Source: UBA10649 sp963700255
GTDB taxonomy: Bacteria; Actinomycetota; Actinomycetes; S36-B12
Reading direction: 5' to 3'
Length of the DNA: 64,000 bases
NCBI GenBank assembly: GCA_963700255.1
Contig: CAVOWW010000012.1
Span: forward strand, 27,319-91,318
This document shows positions 25,548-34,047 of this stretch, piece by piece (within the stretch, counting starts at the first letter, position 1; the number at the start of each line of letters is the position of its first letter). Position numbers and translations under genes: made by a program. The notes under the pieces are model-generated. The model worked only from the letters and a program-made list of their open reading frames with translations. It was not told the origin of the DNA and made no database searches.

Positions 25548-26015
25548 CTATGCGGCGACGACCGATGCCACGGCGATCGCCGCGATGCCCTCTCCTCGTC
25601 CGGTGAGCCCGAGGCCGTCCGTGGTGGTGCCAGAGACGCGGACCGGCGCGCCGACCGCTGCGCTCAGGACGTCCTGCGCCTCCTGCCGGCGGCTGCCGAC
25701 CCGGGGCCGGTTGCCGATGATCTGGACGCTGGCGTTCCCGATGACGAAGCCGGCGGCCCGGACACGGCCCGCGGCGTGGCTCAGCAGCGAGACGCCGGAC
25801 GCCTGCGACCACGCGGGGTCGTCGGTGCCGAACACCGACCCGAGGTCGCCGAGGCCGGCGGCGGACAGCAGGGCATCGCAGAGGGCATGCGCCGCGACGT
25901 CGGCGTCGGAGTGCCCGGCAAGGCCCACCTCACCCGGCCACAGGAGGCCGGCAAGCCAGAGGCTGCGGCCCTCGGCGAAGGCGTGCACGTCGGTCCCGAT
26001 GCCCACCAGCGGCAT
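25548..26015 (-). CDS. ispF: 2-C-methyl-D-erythritol 2,4-cyclodiphosphate synthase
   Basis: MEP-pathway enzyme forming the cyclic diphosphate, 155 residues, the standard trimeric enzyme size. The metal-binding GTDVHAF and GHSDADVAAHALCDALL segments and the late TTDGLGLTGRGEGIAAIA are all present. ATG 26015 gives the canonical MPLVGIGTDVH start. It is 7 bp downstream of ispD, forming an ispD-ispF operon as in many actinobacteria. Confidence 0.96.
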   Translation of the reverse strand: MPLVGIGTDVHAFAEGRSLWLAGLLWPGEVGLAGHSDADVAAHALCDALLSAAGLGDLGSVFGTDDPAWSQASGVSLLSHAAGRVRAAGFVIGNASVQIIGNRPRVGSRRQEAQDVLSAAVGAPVRVSGTTTDGLGLTGRGEGIAAIAVASVVAA

Positions 26016-26022
26016 GGCCGGC

Positions 26023-26766
26023 TCAGACGGCACCGGCTGCCCGTCTGCGGGCGAGGACGGCCTCAGCCATGACGACATCGAACGGACGGGTCACCTTGAA
26101 GGCCTCCTCGTGGCCGGGGATGACATGCACCGTCAGCCCGAGCCGCTCCACGAGACCGGCGTCGTCGGTGGCGGCGGCCGCATCGAGATCGGCGACCGCG
26201 TGCGCCTCCTGGAGAACCGACCGCTGGAACCCCTGGGGCGTCTGGATGGCCCGCAGCGTGCTGCGATCGATCGTTTCCTCGACGTCGGACGCGGCGTCGA
26301 CGCGCTTGATCGTGTCGATGACATGGAGGCCCGGCACGACCGCGGGATGGCCGGCGCGCACCGCGGCGACGACGGCAGTCACCAGCTCCTCGGGCACCAG
26401 CGGGCGGGCGGCGTCATGGACGAGGACGACGTCCACGTCGGCAGGAAGCGTGATCAGCGCCCGCGCGACGGAGTCCTGCCGGGTGTCGCCGCCCGTCACG
26501 ACCAGGACCTCGGCCGGGAAGGACTGGTCGGCGAGCATCGATGCGACGCTCTCCGCGGTGTCCTCGGGCGCGGCCACCACGACGATGTCCACGGTTCGGC
26601 TGGCGGCGAGGGCCCGCACCGCATGCACCAGCATCGGGACGCCGCCCAGAGGCCGCAGGGCCTTGGGGGCGCCGGGGCCGAGGCGCTCTCCACGCCCGGC
26701 CGCGGGCACGAGGGCAGCCGTACGCCCGGGGTTACCGCCGCGATCGGATGGGTCCGCGGGTGCCAC
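26023..26766 (-). CDS. ispD: 2-C-methyl-D-erythritol 4-phosphate cytidylyltransferase
   Basis: CTP-dependent transferase of the MEP isoprenoid pathway, 247 residues. The nucleotide-binding loop LVPAAGRGERLG with the downstream Lys in PKALRPLGG, and VLVHDAARPLV, are diagnostic. It starts with GTG at 26766 and follows carD at a 21-bp distance in the same direction, so carD, ispD, ispF, cysS and rlmB can form one transcription unit, an order shared with Mycobacterium. Confidence 0.95.
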   Translation of the reverse strand: MAPADPSDRGGNPGRTAALVPAAGRGERLGPGAPKALRPLGGVPMLVHAVRALAASRTVDIVVVAAPEDTAESVASMLADQSFPAEVLVVTGGDTRQDSVARALITLPADVDVVLVHDAARPLVPEELVTAVVAAVRAGHPAVVPGLHVIDTIKRVDAASDVEETIDRSTLRAIQTPQGFQRSVLQEAHAVADLDAAAATDDAGLVERLGLTVHVIPGHEEAFKVTRPFDVVMAEAVLARRRAAGAV

Positions 26767-26787
26767 GGTGTGAGGGGGTGGGCGTGG

Positions 26788-27270
26788 CTAGGAGGCGAGG
26801 ACTTCGTCGAGGATGGCCTCAGCCTTGTCCTCGTTCGTCTTCTCCGCGAGGGCCAGTTCGCTCACCAGGATCTGGCGGGCCTTGGCCAGCATGCGCTTCT
26901 CGCCGGCCGACAGGCCACGCTCACGCTCGCGCCGCCACAGGTCGCGGACGACCTCGGCCACCTTGATGACGTCGCCCGAGGCGAGCTTCTCGAGGTTCGC
27001 CTTGTAGCGGCGGGACCAGTTGGTGGGCTCCTCGGTGTAGGGCTGACGCAGCACGTTGAACACGCGGTCCAGACCCTCGGCGTTGACGACGTCGCGGACG
27101 CCGACGAGGTCGACGTTGTCGGCGGGCACCCGAACGGTGAGATCGCCCTGGGCGACACGCAGCACCAGGTACTCCCGGTCCTCACCCTTGATCGTCCGAA
27201 TCTCGACTGCTTCGATGAGAGCGGCCCCGTGGTGCGGGTAGACGACGGTGTCGCCGACGTTGAACGTCAT
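26788..27270 (-). CDS. carD: CarD family transcriptional regulator
   Basis: Essential actinobacterial RNA polymerase-binding factor of 160 residues that stabilises open complexes, particularly at rRNA promoters. The N-terminal Tudor-like RNAP-interaction domain starts FNVGDTVVYPHHGAALIE. The C-terminal helical DNA-binding domain includes NWSRRYKANLEKLASGD and ends with the acidic EDKAEAILDEV. Start ATG 27270 follows AAAGGGG. It is divergent from the lpqE-like lipoprotein, the same pair as in Mycobacterium tuberculosis. Promoter elements for both must lie in the 102-bp gap, where TAACCT is a possible -10 for carD. Confidence 0.96.
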   Translation of the reverse strand: MTFNVGDTVVYPHHGAALIEAVEIRTIKGEDREYLVLRVAQGDLTVRVPADNVDLVGVRDVVNAEGLDRVFNVLRQPYTEEPTNWSRRYKANLEKLASGDVIKVAEVVRDLWRRERERGLSAGEKRMLAKARQILVSELALAEKTNEDKAEAILDEVLAS

Positions 27271-27372
27271 AGAGTGGAACCCCTTTCCCAGGCCCTCTAG
27301 GTTATCACGCGGTTCGGGCCCCGAATCCGGCCCTGCTCACCTGCCGGACCCCGCTTCGCTACTCTTGGCGCC

Positions 27373-27888
27373 GTGAAGCGCATCCATGCCGCCGCGGCCG
27401 CAGCCCTCGTCGTCCTCGCTGTTCCTGCCCTCACCGGCTGCTTCAACGGCCAGGGGGCGACCACGACGACGCAGGCGACCATGAACTCCGGCAACGGGGT
27501 GGAGGCGACCCAGGGCAGCATCAACATCGACGGCGCGCTCCTGGTGCTCGGGCCCGAGGGCTCGGCCACCGCGACCCTCACGACCCGGATCACCAACGCC
27601 GGGCTCGAGCCCGACGCCCTCACCTACGTCAGCATCAACGGCATCCCGGCCTATGTCACGGAAGGTGCCGGCGAGCTGCTGCCGGGTACGTCGATCTCCT
27701 TCGGCTACGAGTCCGATGCATGGATCAACAGCTACGACCTGGACGTGCCCGCATCAACCTACGTGCCGGTCGAACTCGGCTTCGAGAAGGCCGGCCTCGT
27801 GAAGCTCTCGCTCCTGACGGTCCCGCCGACCGGCTACTACGAGGGCATCGCCCCGAACCCGCCGGCGAACCCGGTCACTGCCCCCTGA
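27373..27888 (+). CDS. LpqE-like lipoprotein
   Basis: Exported lipid-anchored protein of 171 residues. The signal peptide has a short basic start, a hydrophobic core (HAAAAAALVVLAVPAL) and the lipobox LTGC. The mature part is beta-rich with a copper-chaperone-like or immunoglobulin-like look (TTRITNAGLEPDALTYVSING) and a Pro-rich C-terminus. The name rests on its position beside carD, as for mycobacterial lpqE, and on similar size; sequence identity cannot be measured here. GTG start at 27373. It is convergent with regX3 across only 15 bp. Confidence 0.78.
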   Translation: MKRIHAAAAAALVVLAVPALTGCFNGQGATTTTQATMNSGNGVEATQGSINIDGALLVLGPEGSATATLTTRITNAGLEPDALTYVSINGIPAYVTEGAGELLPGTSISFGYESDAWINSYDLDVPASTYVPVELGFEKAGLVKLSLLTVPPTGYYEGIAPNPPANPVTAP

Positions 27889-27903
27889 CCGGTCCGGAGC
27901 AGC

Positions 27904-28584
27904 TCAGGGCTCGAACTTGTAGCCCAGCCCGCGCACGGTGACCAGATGCAGCGGGTTCGCCGGATCCTCCTCCACCTTCGCGCGCAGCCGCTTCACGTGC
28001 ACGTCGAGGGTCTTGGTGTCCCCGACGTAGTCGGCTCCCCAGACCCGGTCGATGAGCTGCGCACGGGTCAGCACCCGGCCGGCGTTGCGGACCAGGAGCT
28101 CGAGCAGGTCGAACTCCTTCAGCGGCATGGCCACCGTCTCGCCACGCACGGTCACCACGTGCCGGTCGACGTCCATCCGCACCGGCCCGGCCTCGACCGT
28201 CGCGGCGATCAGCTCCTCCGGCTCGCCGTTGCGCCGCAGGACCGAACGGACCCGGGCCAGCAGCTCGCGCGACGAGAAGGGCTTCGTCACGTAGTCGTCG
28301 GCGCCGATCTCGAGCCCGACGACCTTGTCGATCTCGCCGTCCTTCGCCGTGAGCATGATGATGGGCACCTGCGACTTGACCCTGATCTGGCGGCACACCT
28401 CGAGGCCGGACAGGCCCGGGAGCATGAGGTCGAGCAGGATGAGGTCGGCGCCGTGGCGCTCGAAGACGTCCATGGCGAGGTTGCCGTCGCCGGCGACCTC
28501 AACCTCGTAGCCCTCTCGGCGGAGCATGAAGGACAGTGCCTCGGAGAACGACTCCTCGTCCTCGACGACCATGATGCGGGTCAC
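27904..28584 (-). CDS. regX3: Response regulator RegX3 (OmpR/PhoB family)
   Basis: Phosphate-responsive transcription factor of 226 residues. The receiver domain (1-115) has acidic residues in VVEDEES, the phosphorylation Asp in LILLDLMLPG, Thr in MLTAKD and Lys in VTKPFS. The winged-helix domain has MPLKEFDLLELLVRNAGRVLTR and TLDVHVKRLRAKVEED. The GTG at 28584 overlaps the senX3 stop (GTGA), so kinase and regulator are coupled. Gene order with mshA, ybjN and gpm close by matches mycobacteria. Expected targets are phosphate genes such as phoU next door. Confidence 0.94.
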   Translation of the reverse strand: MTRIMVVEDEESFSEALSFMLRREGYEVEVAGDGNLAMDVFERHGADLILLDLMLPGLSGLEVCRQIRVKSQVPIIMLTAKDGEIDKVVGLEIGADDYVTKPFSSRELLARVRSVLRRNGEPEELIAATVEAGPVRMDVDRHVVTVRGETVAMPLKEFDLLELLVRNAGRVLTRAQLIDRVWGADYVGDTKTLDVHVKRLRAKVEEDPANPLHLVTVRGLGYKFEP

Positions 28585-29729
28585 GTGAGCGCCTCTCCTG
28601 AGGGGATGTTGAGGACATCGAGGGTCAGCTCGGTGCCCTCGTCGCCGGACGGGCTGGACGGCTGGTAGGCAGGCAGGCGGAGCGTGAAGGTGGACCCCAC
28701 CCCGACCTCCGACCAGACGGTGCACTCACCGCCGTGGTTCTGGCTGACGTGCTTGACGATGGCAAGCCCCAGGCCGGTGCCGCCGGTCACGCGCGAGCGG
28801 GCCGGGTCGACCCGGTAGAAGCGCTCGAAGACCCGGTCGAGGTCGTTCGCGGCGATGCCGATGCCCTGATCCTTGACCGCGATCTCGACGATGGACCCGT
28901 CATTGCGGGTGCCCACGGCGATGCGCGTGTGGGTGGGCGAGTACGCGATCGCGTTGATCAGGAGGTTGCGCAGCGCGGCGAGCAGCTGGCGCTCATCGCC
29001 GTAGATCAGCCCGTCGCACGGATCACTCGTGACGAGCTCGATGGCCTCCCGGCTCGCCTGGGTGCGGACCTCGTCGACGGCGCGCCGGACGAGGTCATCG
29101 ACGTCGACCACCTCGGCTCGGGTCAGCGGGTCATCACCCTGCAGACGGGACAGGTCGATGACGTCCTGAACCAGGTGGCTGAGGCGCGAGGCCTCCATCT
29201 GCATGCGCTCCGCGAAGTGGCGCACCTGCTCGGGATCGTCGCTGGCCGCGAGAACAGCCTCGGCCAGCAGCGACAGCGCACCGACGGGAGTCTTGAGCTC
29301 GTGGCTGACGTTGGCCACGAAGTCGCGCCGGACGACGTCAACGCGGCGTTCCTCCGCGAGATCATCGATGAGGACCAGGATCGCTCCGGTCCCCAGGGGG
29401 GCGACGCGGACGCGCAGCTCGAGGAGTTCCCTGCCCAGCGGTGGGCGTCGGACCCGCATCTCCTGCTCACGAGCGTGGCCGTCGTCGGCCACCCGCTCGA
29501 TCAGGTGCTTGATGTCCGGGATGGTCACGGCGTCGCGGTTCACCAGGCCCAGGCCCGTGGCCCGGGCGTTGGCCCGGAGCACCGCTCCGTCGGGGGCGAC
29601 CACGAGGGACGCCGAGGGGAGGACGCTGAGCACGCGGATGACCTCGTCCGGCACGGCCGGCCTCGGCCCCGCAGCACGGCGCGGGCGCGGGGCACCCTCG
29701 GGAGAGGGCGCGGGCAGGCGTCTCGGCAC
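28581..29729 (-). CDS. senX3: Sensor histidine kinase SenX3-like, without visible membrane helices
   Basis: Two-component kinase of 382 residues partnered with RegX3. It has a PAS-like segment (SLVVAPDGAVLRANARA), the dimerisation/phosphoacceptor motif FVANVSHELKTPVGAL, the N box NLLINAIAYSP, the G1 box DQGIGIA and the G2 box GTGLGLAIV. Mycobacterial SenX3 carries two N-terminal membrane helices. Here the product begins with ~28 Pro/Arg/Ala-rich residues and no hydrophobic segment, and an in-frame TGA lies two codons upstream of the GTG start, so no longer start exists. It is either a cytosolic variant or the 5' end is disrupted. Confidence 0.9.
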   Translation of the reverse strand: MPRRLPAPSPEGAPRPRRAAGPRPAVPDEVIRVLSVLPSASLVVAPDGAVLRANARATGLGLVNRDAVTIPDIKHLIERVADDGHAREQEMRVRRPPLGRELLELRVRVAPLGTGAILVLIDDLAEERRVDVVRRDFVANVSHELKTPVGALSLLAEAVLAASDDPEQVRHFAERMQMEASRLSHLVQDVIDLSRLQGDDPLTRAEVVDVDDLVRRAVDEVRTQASREAIELVTSDPCDGLIYGDERQLLAALRNLLINAIAYSPTHTRIAVGTRNDGSIVEIAVKDQGIGIAANDLDRVFERFYRVDPARSRVTGGTGLGLAIVKHVSQNHGGECTVWSEVGVGSTFTLRLPAYQPSSPSGDEGTELTLDVLNIPSGEALT

Positions 29730-29789
29730 GCCTCAAGGATAGGAGCGGTACACCCGCTGCCCAACCACGCGACGCCCACCACCGCGAGG

Positions 29790-29850
29790 ATTCACGGAGC
29801 GTTCGGTCAAGGGAACCTGCTGTTCACCTCGTCGTCCTCTCCCATTAACC
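29790..29850. promoter_or_regulatory. Putative PHO/RegX3 box between senX3 and phoU
   Basis: The 190-bp divergent gap contains GTTCACC-like units spaced near multiples of 11: ATTCACG at 29790, GTTCGGT at 29801, GTTCACC at 29822 (exact match to the unit known from Streptomyces PHO boxes) and ATTAACC at 29844. It is likely to be bound by RegX3 to control phoU and possibly senX3-regX3. Confidence 0.5.
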
Positions 29851-29919
29851 CGGGGCCATCCTCGCGTTCCCGAGCGGGCCTAGAGTGGCCCGGTGACGAC
29901 GACGCGAGGGGAGGACACG

Positions 29920-30579
29920 ATGGTCTCCGCCTTCCAGGATCAGCTCGACATGGTGAACGGCGAGCTCGTCCAGATGACGAGGCTCGTCGGCTCGGCGATG
30001 AACCGGGCGACCCAGGCCCTCCTCGACGCCGACCTCACCCTTGCCGAGTCCGTCATCGCCGCCGACGCCCAGATCGACACGCTGGCGAGCGACATCGAGG
30101 AGCGCTGCTTCGATCTCATCGCCATCGAGCAGCCCGACGCCGCAGACCTGCGGATGGCCATCGGGGCCCTGCGGATCGCCGCGTCCCTCGAGCGCATGGG
30201 CGACCTCGCCGAGCATGTGGCCAAGCAGGCACGGCTGCGCTACCCCCGCCTGTCCATCCCCCAGGAGCTGCGCGGGACGTTCGCCGAGATGGGCGGCCTG
30301 GCCGAGGCGATCGTCTCCAAGACCGGTGCCGTGATCGCCACCCAGGACGTGGGCCTGACCGCCGACATCGCCCGGCATGACGAGCAGGTCGACCGACTGC
30401 ACCGGGAGCTGTTCACGATCGTCCTGTCGCAGTCATGGACCCACGGGGTCGAGGCGGCGATCGACGTGACGCTGCTGTCCCGCTACTACGAGCGCTACGC
30501 GGACCACGCGGTGTCGGTCACGCGTCGCGTCGTCACCTTCGTCACGGGCGAGCCGTACGTGGGCGTGTCCCTCACCTGA
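29920..30579 (+). CDS. phoU: Phosphate signalling regulator PhoU
   Basis: Helical-bundle protein of 219 residues that connects the phosphate transporter to the phosphate two-component system. Two PhoU repeats are visible, each with a metal-binding motif (IEERCFDLIAIEQPDAADLRM and ERMGDLAEHVAK in the first, ERYADHAVSVTRR in the second). The ATG at 29920 follows GGGGAGG with good spacing and gives the usual MVSAFQDQLD start, preferred over GTG 29893. It is divergent from senX3-regX3 and preceded by a PHO-box-like repeat. Confidence 0.94.
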   Translation: MVSAFQDQLDMVNGELVQMTRLVGSAMNRATQALLDADLTLAESVIAADAQIDTLASDIEERCFDLIAIEQPDAADLRMAIGALRIAASLERMGDLAEHVAKQARLRYPRLSIPQELRGTFAEMGGLAEAIVSKTGAVIATQDVGLTADIARHDEQVDRLHRELFTIVLSQSWTHGVEAAIDVTLLSRYYERYADHAVSVTRRVVTFVTGEPYVGVSLT

Positions 30580-30691
30580 GCAGCGGCCCCGCCCGGCCCG
30601 CGCACCCCGACCGGGTGGCCGTTTGCCCTGGAATAGTCCAGACTTCCCATCGGTTGGCGAGCATGAGGCTGGCACCGGCGAAGGAGGCGGC

Positions 30692-32002
30692 ATGACGACC
30701 CCGTCGCTGATCTCCTCACGCCGGACGCCTCGACCCAGCCGCATCGCGGTCCTCTCGATCCACACCTCACCGCTGGACCAGCCGGGCACCGGCGACGCCG
30801 GCGGGATGAACGTCTACATCGTCGAGACGGCCCGCCGGCTGGCGGAGTCCGGCATCGAGGTGGAGATCTTCACCCGGGCCACGTCCTCGGCACTGCCCCG
30901 GACCGTCGAGATGGCTCCCGGCGTCACCGTCCGGCACGTCACGGCCGGCCCCTTCGAAGGGCTGCTCAAGCAGGACCTCCCGGGCCAGCTCTGCGCGGTG
31001 ACCGCCGGCGTCATGCGGGCGGAGGCGGCACGGCCGGAGGGCTGGTTCGACCTCATCCACTCGCACTACTGGCTCTCGGGCCAGGTCGGCTGGCTCGCGT
31101 CCGAGCGCTGGAACGTGCCCCTCGTCCACTCGATGCACACGATGGCCAAGGTCAAGAACCGCGATCTCGCCGACGGCGACTCCCCCGAGCCCGGGATGCG
31201 CGTCATCGGCGAGCAGCAGGTCGTCGCCGCGGCCGACCGCCTCGTCGCCAACACCGACGACGAGGCGCACGAGCTGGTGGACCTCTACGGCGCCGACCCG
31301 GACGCCGTCGACGTCGTCCACCCGGGCGTCGACCTCGACCTGTTCACCCCCGGGAGCATGGTCGAGGCGCGTCGACGACGCGGAATCGCCGACGATGCCG
31401 TGGTCCTGCTCTTCGTCGGCCGCATCCAGCCCCTCAAGGCCCCCGACGTGCTCGTCCGCGCCGCAGCGGAGATGGTGGCCCGCGATCCGGCCCTGCGCAG
31501 CCGCCTGGTCGTGGCGATCTGCGGCGGACCGTCGGGCTCGGGACTCGCGCAGCCCACCTCCCTCATCGACCTGGCTCGCGAGCTGGGCGTCGCCGACCTC
31601 GTCCGCTTCGAGCCGCCGTCCGACCGGACGACCCTCGTCGACTGGTACCGCGCCGCCGACGTCGCCGTCGTCCCCTCGTACTCCGAGTCGTTCGGCCTGG
31701 TGGCCGTCGAGGCCCAGGCCTGCGGGACCCCGGTCGTCGCCGCCGCCGTGGGCGGGCTCAACACCGCGGTCGCCGACCACGTGAGCGGACTGCTCGTCGC
31801 CGGCCACGACCCCCGCGACTTCGCGAGCGCCATCGCGTCGATCGTCGACCAGCCTCGACTGCGGAGCGAGATGTCGTCCGGCGCGCACATGCACGCAGCC
31901 GCATTCGGCTGGGCCGCCACCACCGCCGGCCTCCTGACCAGCTACTCAGCCGCCCTGGCGAACCGGGCGGCGAACCGGCAGGTCGCGGCGCTCCTCTCAT
32001 GA
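30692..32002 (+). CDS. mshA: D-inositol-3-phosphate glycosyltransferase
   Basis: First enzyme of mycothiol synthesis, joining GlcNAc from UDP-GlcNAc to inositol phosphate. The protein has 436 residues and a GT4/GT-B fold. Diagnostic segments are HTSPLDQPGTGDAGGMNVYI (N-terminal acceptor site), HSHYWLSGQVG, VHSMHTMAKVKN and the C-terminal SYSESFGLVAVEAQACGTPVVA. The start ATG 30692 follows AAGGAGG. It overlaps the next gene by 4 bp. It marks the organism as a mycothiol-producing actinomycete. Confidence 0.95.
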   Translation: MTTPSLISSRRTPRPSRIAVLSIHTSPLDQPGTGDAGGMNVYIVETARRLAESGIEVEIFTRATSSALPRTVEMAPGVTVRHVTAGPFEGLLKQDLPGQLCAVTAGVMRAEAARPEGWFDLIHSHYWLSGQVGWLASERWNVPLVHSMHTMAKVKNRDLADGDSPEPGMRVIGEQQVVAAADRLVANTDDEAHELVDLYGADPDAVDVVHPGVDLDLFTPGSMVEARRRRGIADDAVVLLFVGRIQPLKAPDVLVRAAAEMVARDPALRSRLVVAICGGPSGSGLAQPTSLIDLARELGVADLVRFEPPSDRTTLVDWYRAADVAVVPSYSESFGLVAVEAQACGTPVVAAAVGGLNTAVADHVSGLLVAGHDPRDFASAIASIVDQPRLRSEMSSGAHMHAAAFGWAATTAGLLTSYSAALANRAANRQVAALLS

Positions 32003-32505
32003 GCGCGGCTGCCGCTGAGGCGGCGGTCCGGGAGTTCCTTTCGGAGTGCGGGCTCGAGTGGGAGCCCGGCGGACCCGGAACCTTCGTCGTCACGATCCCC
32101 GGAGTGCGCAAGCTGCGGACCACGGCCGCCCTCACCGTGGGTGAGCACGCCCTGACCGTGAACGCCTTCGTCGCACGCCATCCGGACGAGAACCACGAGG
32201 CCGTCTACCGCTGGCTGCTCGAGCGCAACCAGCGGATGTACGCGGTCGCCTTCGCCGTGGACCACCTCGGCGACATCTACCTCGTCGGTCGTCTCCCCCT
32301 GTCCGCCGTGACCCCTGGCGAGCTCGACCGCATCATCGGCTCCGTCCTCGAGTACGCCGACGGCTCCTTCAACACCATCCTCGAGATGGGCTTCGCGAGC
32401 GCCATCCGGCGCGAGTGGCAGTGGCGCACGTCGCGAGGCGAGTCCACCGACAACCTCGCCGCCTTCGTGCACCTCGTGCAGGACCCACCGGGCGAGCAGG
32501 CCTGA
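31999..32505 (+). CDS. YbjN domain-containing protein
   Basis: A 168-residue cytosolic protein with a type III-chaperone-like YbjN fold (alternating beta strands, LTVNAFVARHPDENHEAVYRWLLERNQ, FNTILEMGFASAI). The biochemical role is unknown; in mycobacteria the homologue sits between mshA and gpm1, as here. The ATG overlaps the mshA stop (ATGA). It may be a chaperone or adaptor for a neighbouring product, but nothing in the sequence proves that. Confidence 0.88.
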   Translation: MSAAAAEAAVREFLSECGLEWEPGGPGTFVVTIPGVRKLRTTAALTVGEHALTVNAFVARHPDENHEAVYRWLLERNQRMYAVAFAVDHLGDIYLVGRLPLSAVTPGELDRIIGSVLEYADGSFNTILEMGFASAIRREWQWRTSRGESTDNLAAFVHLVQDPPGEQA

Positions 32506-32533
32506 GCCCTCCCGCATGCGGCAGGATGAGCCC

Positions 32534-33301
32534 ATGACGATCGCGAGCGCCCCCTACACGCTGATCCTGCTCCGCCACGGTGAGAGCGAGTGGAACGCCA
32601 AGAACCTCTTCACCGGATGGGTCGACGTCGACCTGTCGGACAAGGGGATGGCCGAGGCACGGCGCGGCGGGGTGCTGCTCGCCGAGGCGGGCCTGCTGCC
32701 CGACGTCGTCCACACCTCGCTGCTCAAGCGGGCCATCAAGACGGCCCAGCTGGCGCTGGAGTCCTGCGATCGCATGTGGCTGCCCGTGGTGCGCAACTGG
32801 CGACTGAACGAGCGGCACTACGGCGCACTCCAGGGGAAGAACAAGAAGGAGACGCTGGAGGCGTACGGCGAGGAGCAGTTCATGCTGTGGCGTCGCTCGT
32901 ACGACACCCCGCCCCCGCCCATCGATCCCGAGGACCCGTGGGCGCAGACGCACGACGCCCGCTACGCCGCCCTGCCGCCGGAGGCCCGGCCGGCGACCGA
33001 ATGCCTGGCCGACGTCGTCGAGCGCCTGATCCCCTACTGGGAGGACGTCATCGTCGCCGAGCACCTGCGGGCCGGCAAGACAGTGCTCGTCGCCGCGCAC
33101 GGCAACTCGCTGCGGGCGCTCGTCAAGCACCTCGACGGGATCTCCGACGACGACATCGCGGCGCTGAACATCCCGACGGGCATCCCGCTGGTGTACCGGC
33201 TCGACGAGAACCTGAAGCCGATCGTGCCCGGTGGCGAGTACCTCGATCCGGAGGCTGCGGCCACGGCGGCCGCCGCCGTCGCCGCGCAGGGCAAGAAGTA
33301 G
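32534..33301 (+). CDS. gpmA: 2,3-bisphosphoglycerate-dependent phosphoglycerate mutase
   Basis: Glycolytic mutase of 255 residues. The phosphohistidine motif is LLRHGESEWN, followed by FTGWVDVDLSDKG, the RHYGALQG substrate loop and the second catalytic His in VAAHGNSLRALVKHL. The C-terminal Ala-rich tail (EAAATAAAAVAAQGKK) is typical of actinobacterial enzymes. ATG 32534 is used, as the upstream in-frame ATG has no support. It is followed by the AlaX gene after 2 bp. Confidence 0.95.
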   Translation: MTIASAPYTLILLRHGESEWNAKNLFTGWVDVDLSDKGMAEARRGGVLLAEAGLLPDVVHTSLLKRAIKTAQLALESCDRMWLPVVRNWRLNERHYGALQGKNKKETLEAYGEEQFMLWRRSYDTPPPPIDPEDPWAQTHDARYAALPPEARPATECLADVVERLIPYWEDVIVAEHLRAGKTVLVAAHGNSLRALVKHLDGISDDDIAALNIPTGIPLVYRLDENLKPIVPGGEYLDPEAAATAAAAVAAQGKK

Positions 33302-33303
33302 GC

Positions 33304-34047
33304 ATGGCGGACGCCGTTCGCACGCATCGGCTCGAGCTGTCCGATTCGAGCCTGCGCGAGTGGGAGGCGACCGTCCTGCTGAGCGATCCGGAGCTCGGGA
33401 TCGTCCTCGACCGCTCCGCCTTCTATCCGGGCGGAGGCGGCCAGCCGCCCGATCACGGCGTGCTGCTGTGGGGTGGCGTCCAGACCCGCATCGTCGACGT
33501 GCGCCGCGGTGACGACCAGTACCTCGTGCCGCTCGACGGCGACCCGCTGCCCCCGCAGGGCACGGCCGTCCGCGGAGCCATCGAGGACGACCGGCGGTCA
33601 GCGCTGATGCGGACGCATTCGGGCCTGCACCTGCTGTCGGGCGTGGTGTTCCGCGACTTCGGCGCGCTTGTGACCGGTTCGAACATGGATCCGCTCACCG
33701 GCCGCCTCGACTTCAACCTCGAGGAGGTGCCGGCGGGGTTCAAGGAGGCCGTGGAGGCGGCCTGCAACGTCGAGGTCGAAGCCGACCGGGCGATCGAGGC
33801 GTACGAGCTCGACCGCGACGCCGCCTTCGCCATCCCCGACGTCATCCGAACGGCGACGAACCTGCTCCCGGCGGGCATCGAGATCGTGCGCATCGTCGAC
33901 ATCAAGGGGCTCGACGTCCAGGCCGACGGCGGCACCCATGTCGCGTCGACGCATCAGATCGGAACCATGCGCGTGGTGAAGGTCGAGAGCAAGGGCAAGG
34001 GCTTCCGGCGCATCCGCATCTCGCTCAGCGAGACAGGGCAGCGGTGA
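33304..34047 (+). CDS. Alanyl-tRNA editing protein (AlaX-like)
   Basis: Trans-editing domain protein of 247 residues related to the C-terminal editing part of AlaRS/ThrRS, expected to hydrolyse mischarged tRNA(Ala). The first zinc motif is THSGLHLLSG (HxxxH). The second motif, normally CxGTH, reads ADGGTHVASTHQIG: the His is kept but the Cys position is Asp. Such Cys-less versions may bind zinc differently. It starts 2 bp after gpmA. The last ~23 bp overlap the convergent macro-domain gene. Confidence 0.85.
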   Translation: MADAVRTHRLELSDSSLREWEATVLLSDPELGIVLDRSAFYPGGGGQPPDHGVLLWGGVQTRIVDVRRGDDQYLVPLDGDPLPPQGTAVRGAIEDDRRSALMRTHSGLHLLSGVVFRDFGALVTGSNMDPLTGRLDFNLEEVPAGFKEAVEAACNVEVEADRAIEAYELDRDAAFAIPDVIRTATNLLPAGIEIVRIVDIKGLDVQADGGTHVASTHQIGTMRVVKVESKGKGFRRIRISLSETGQR

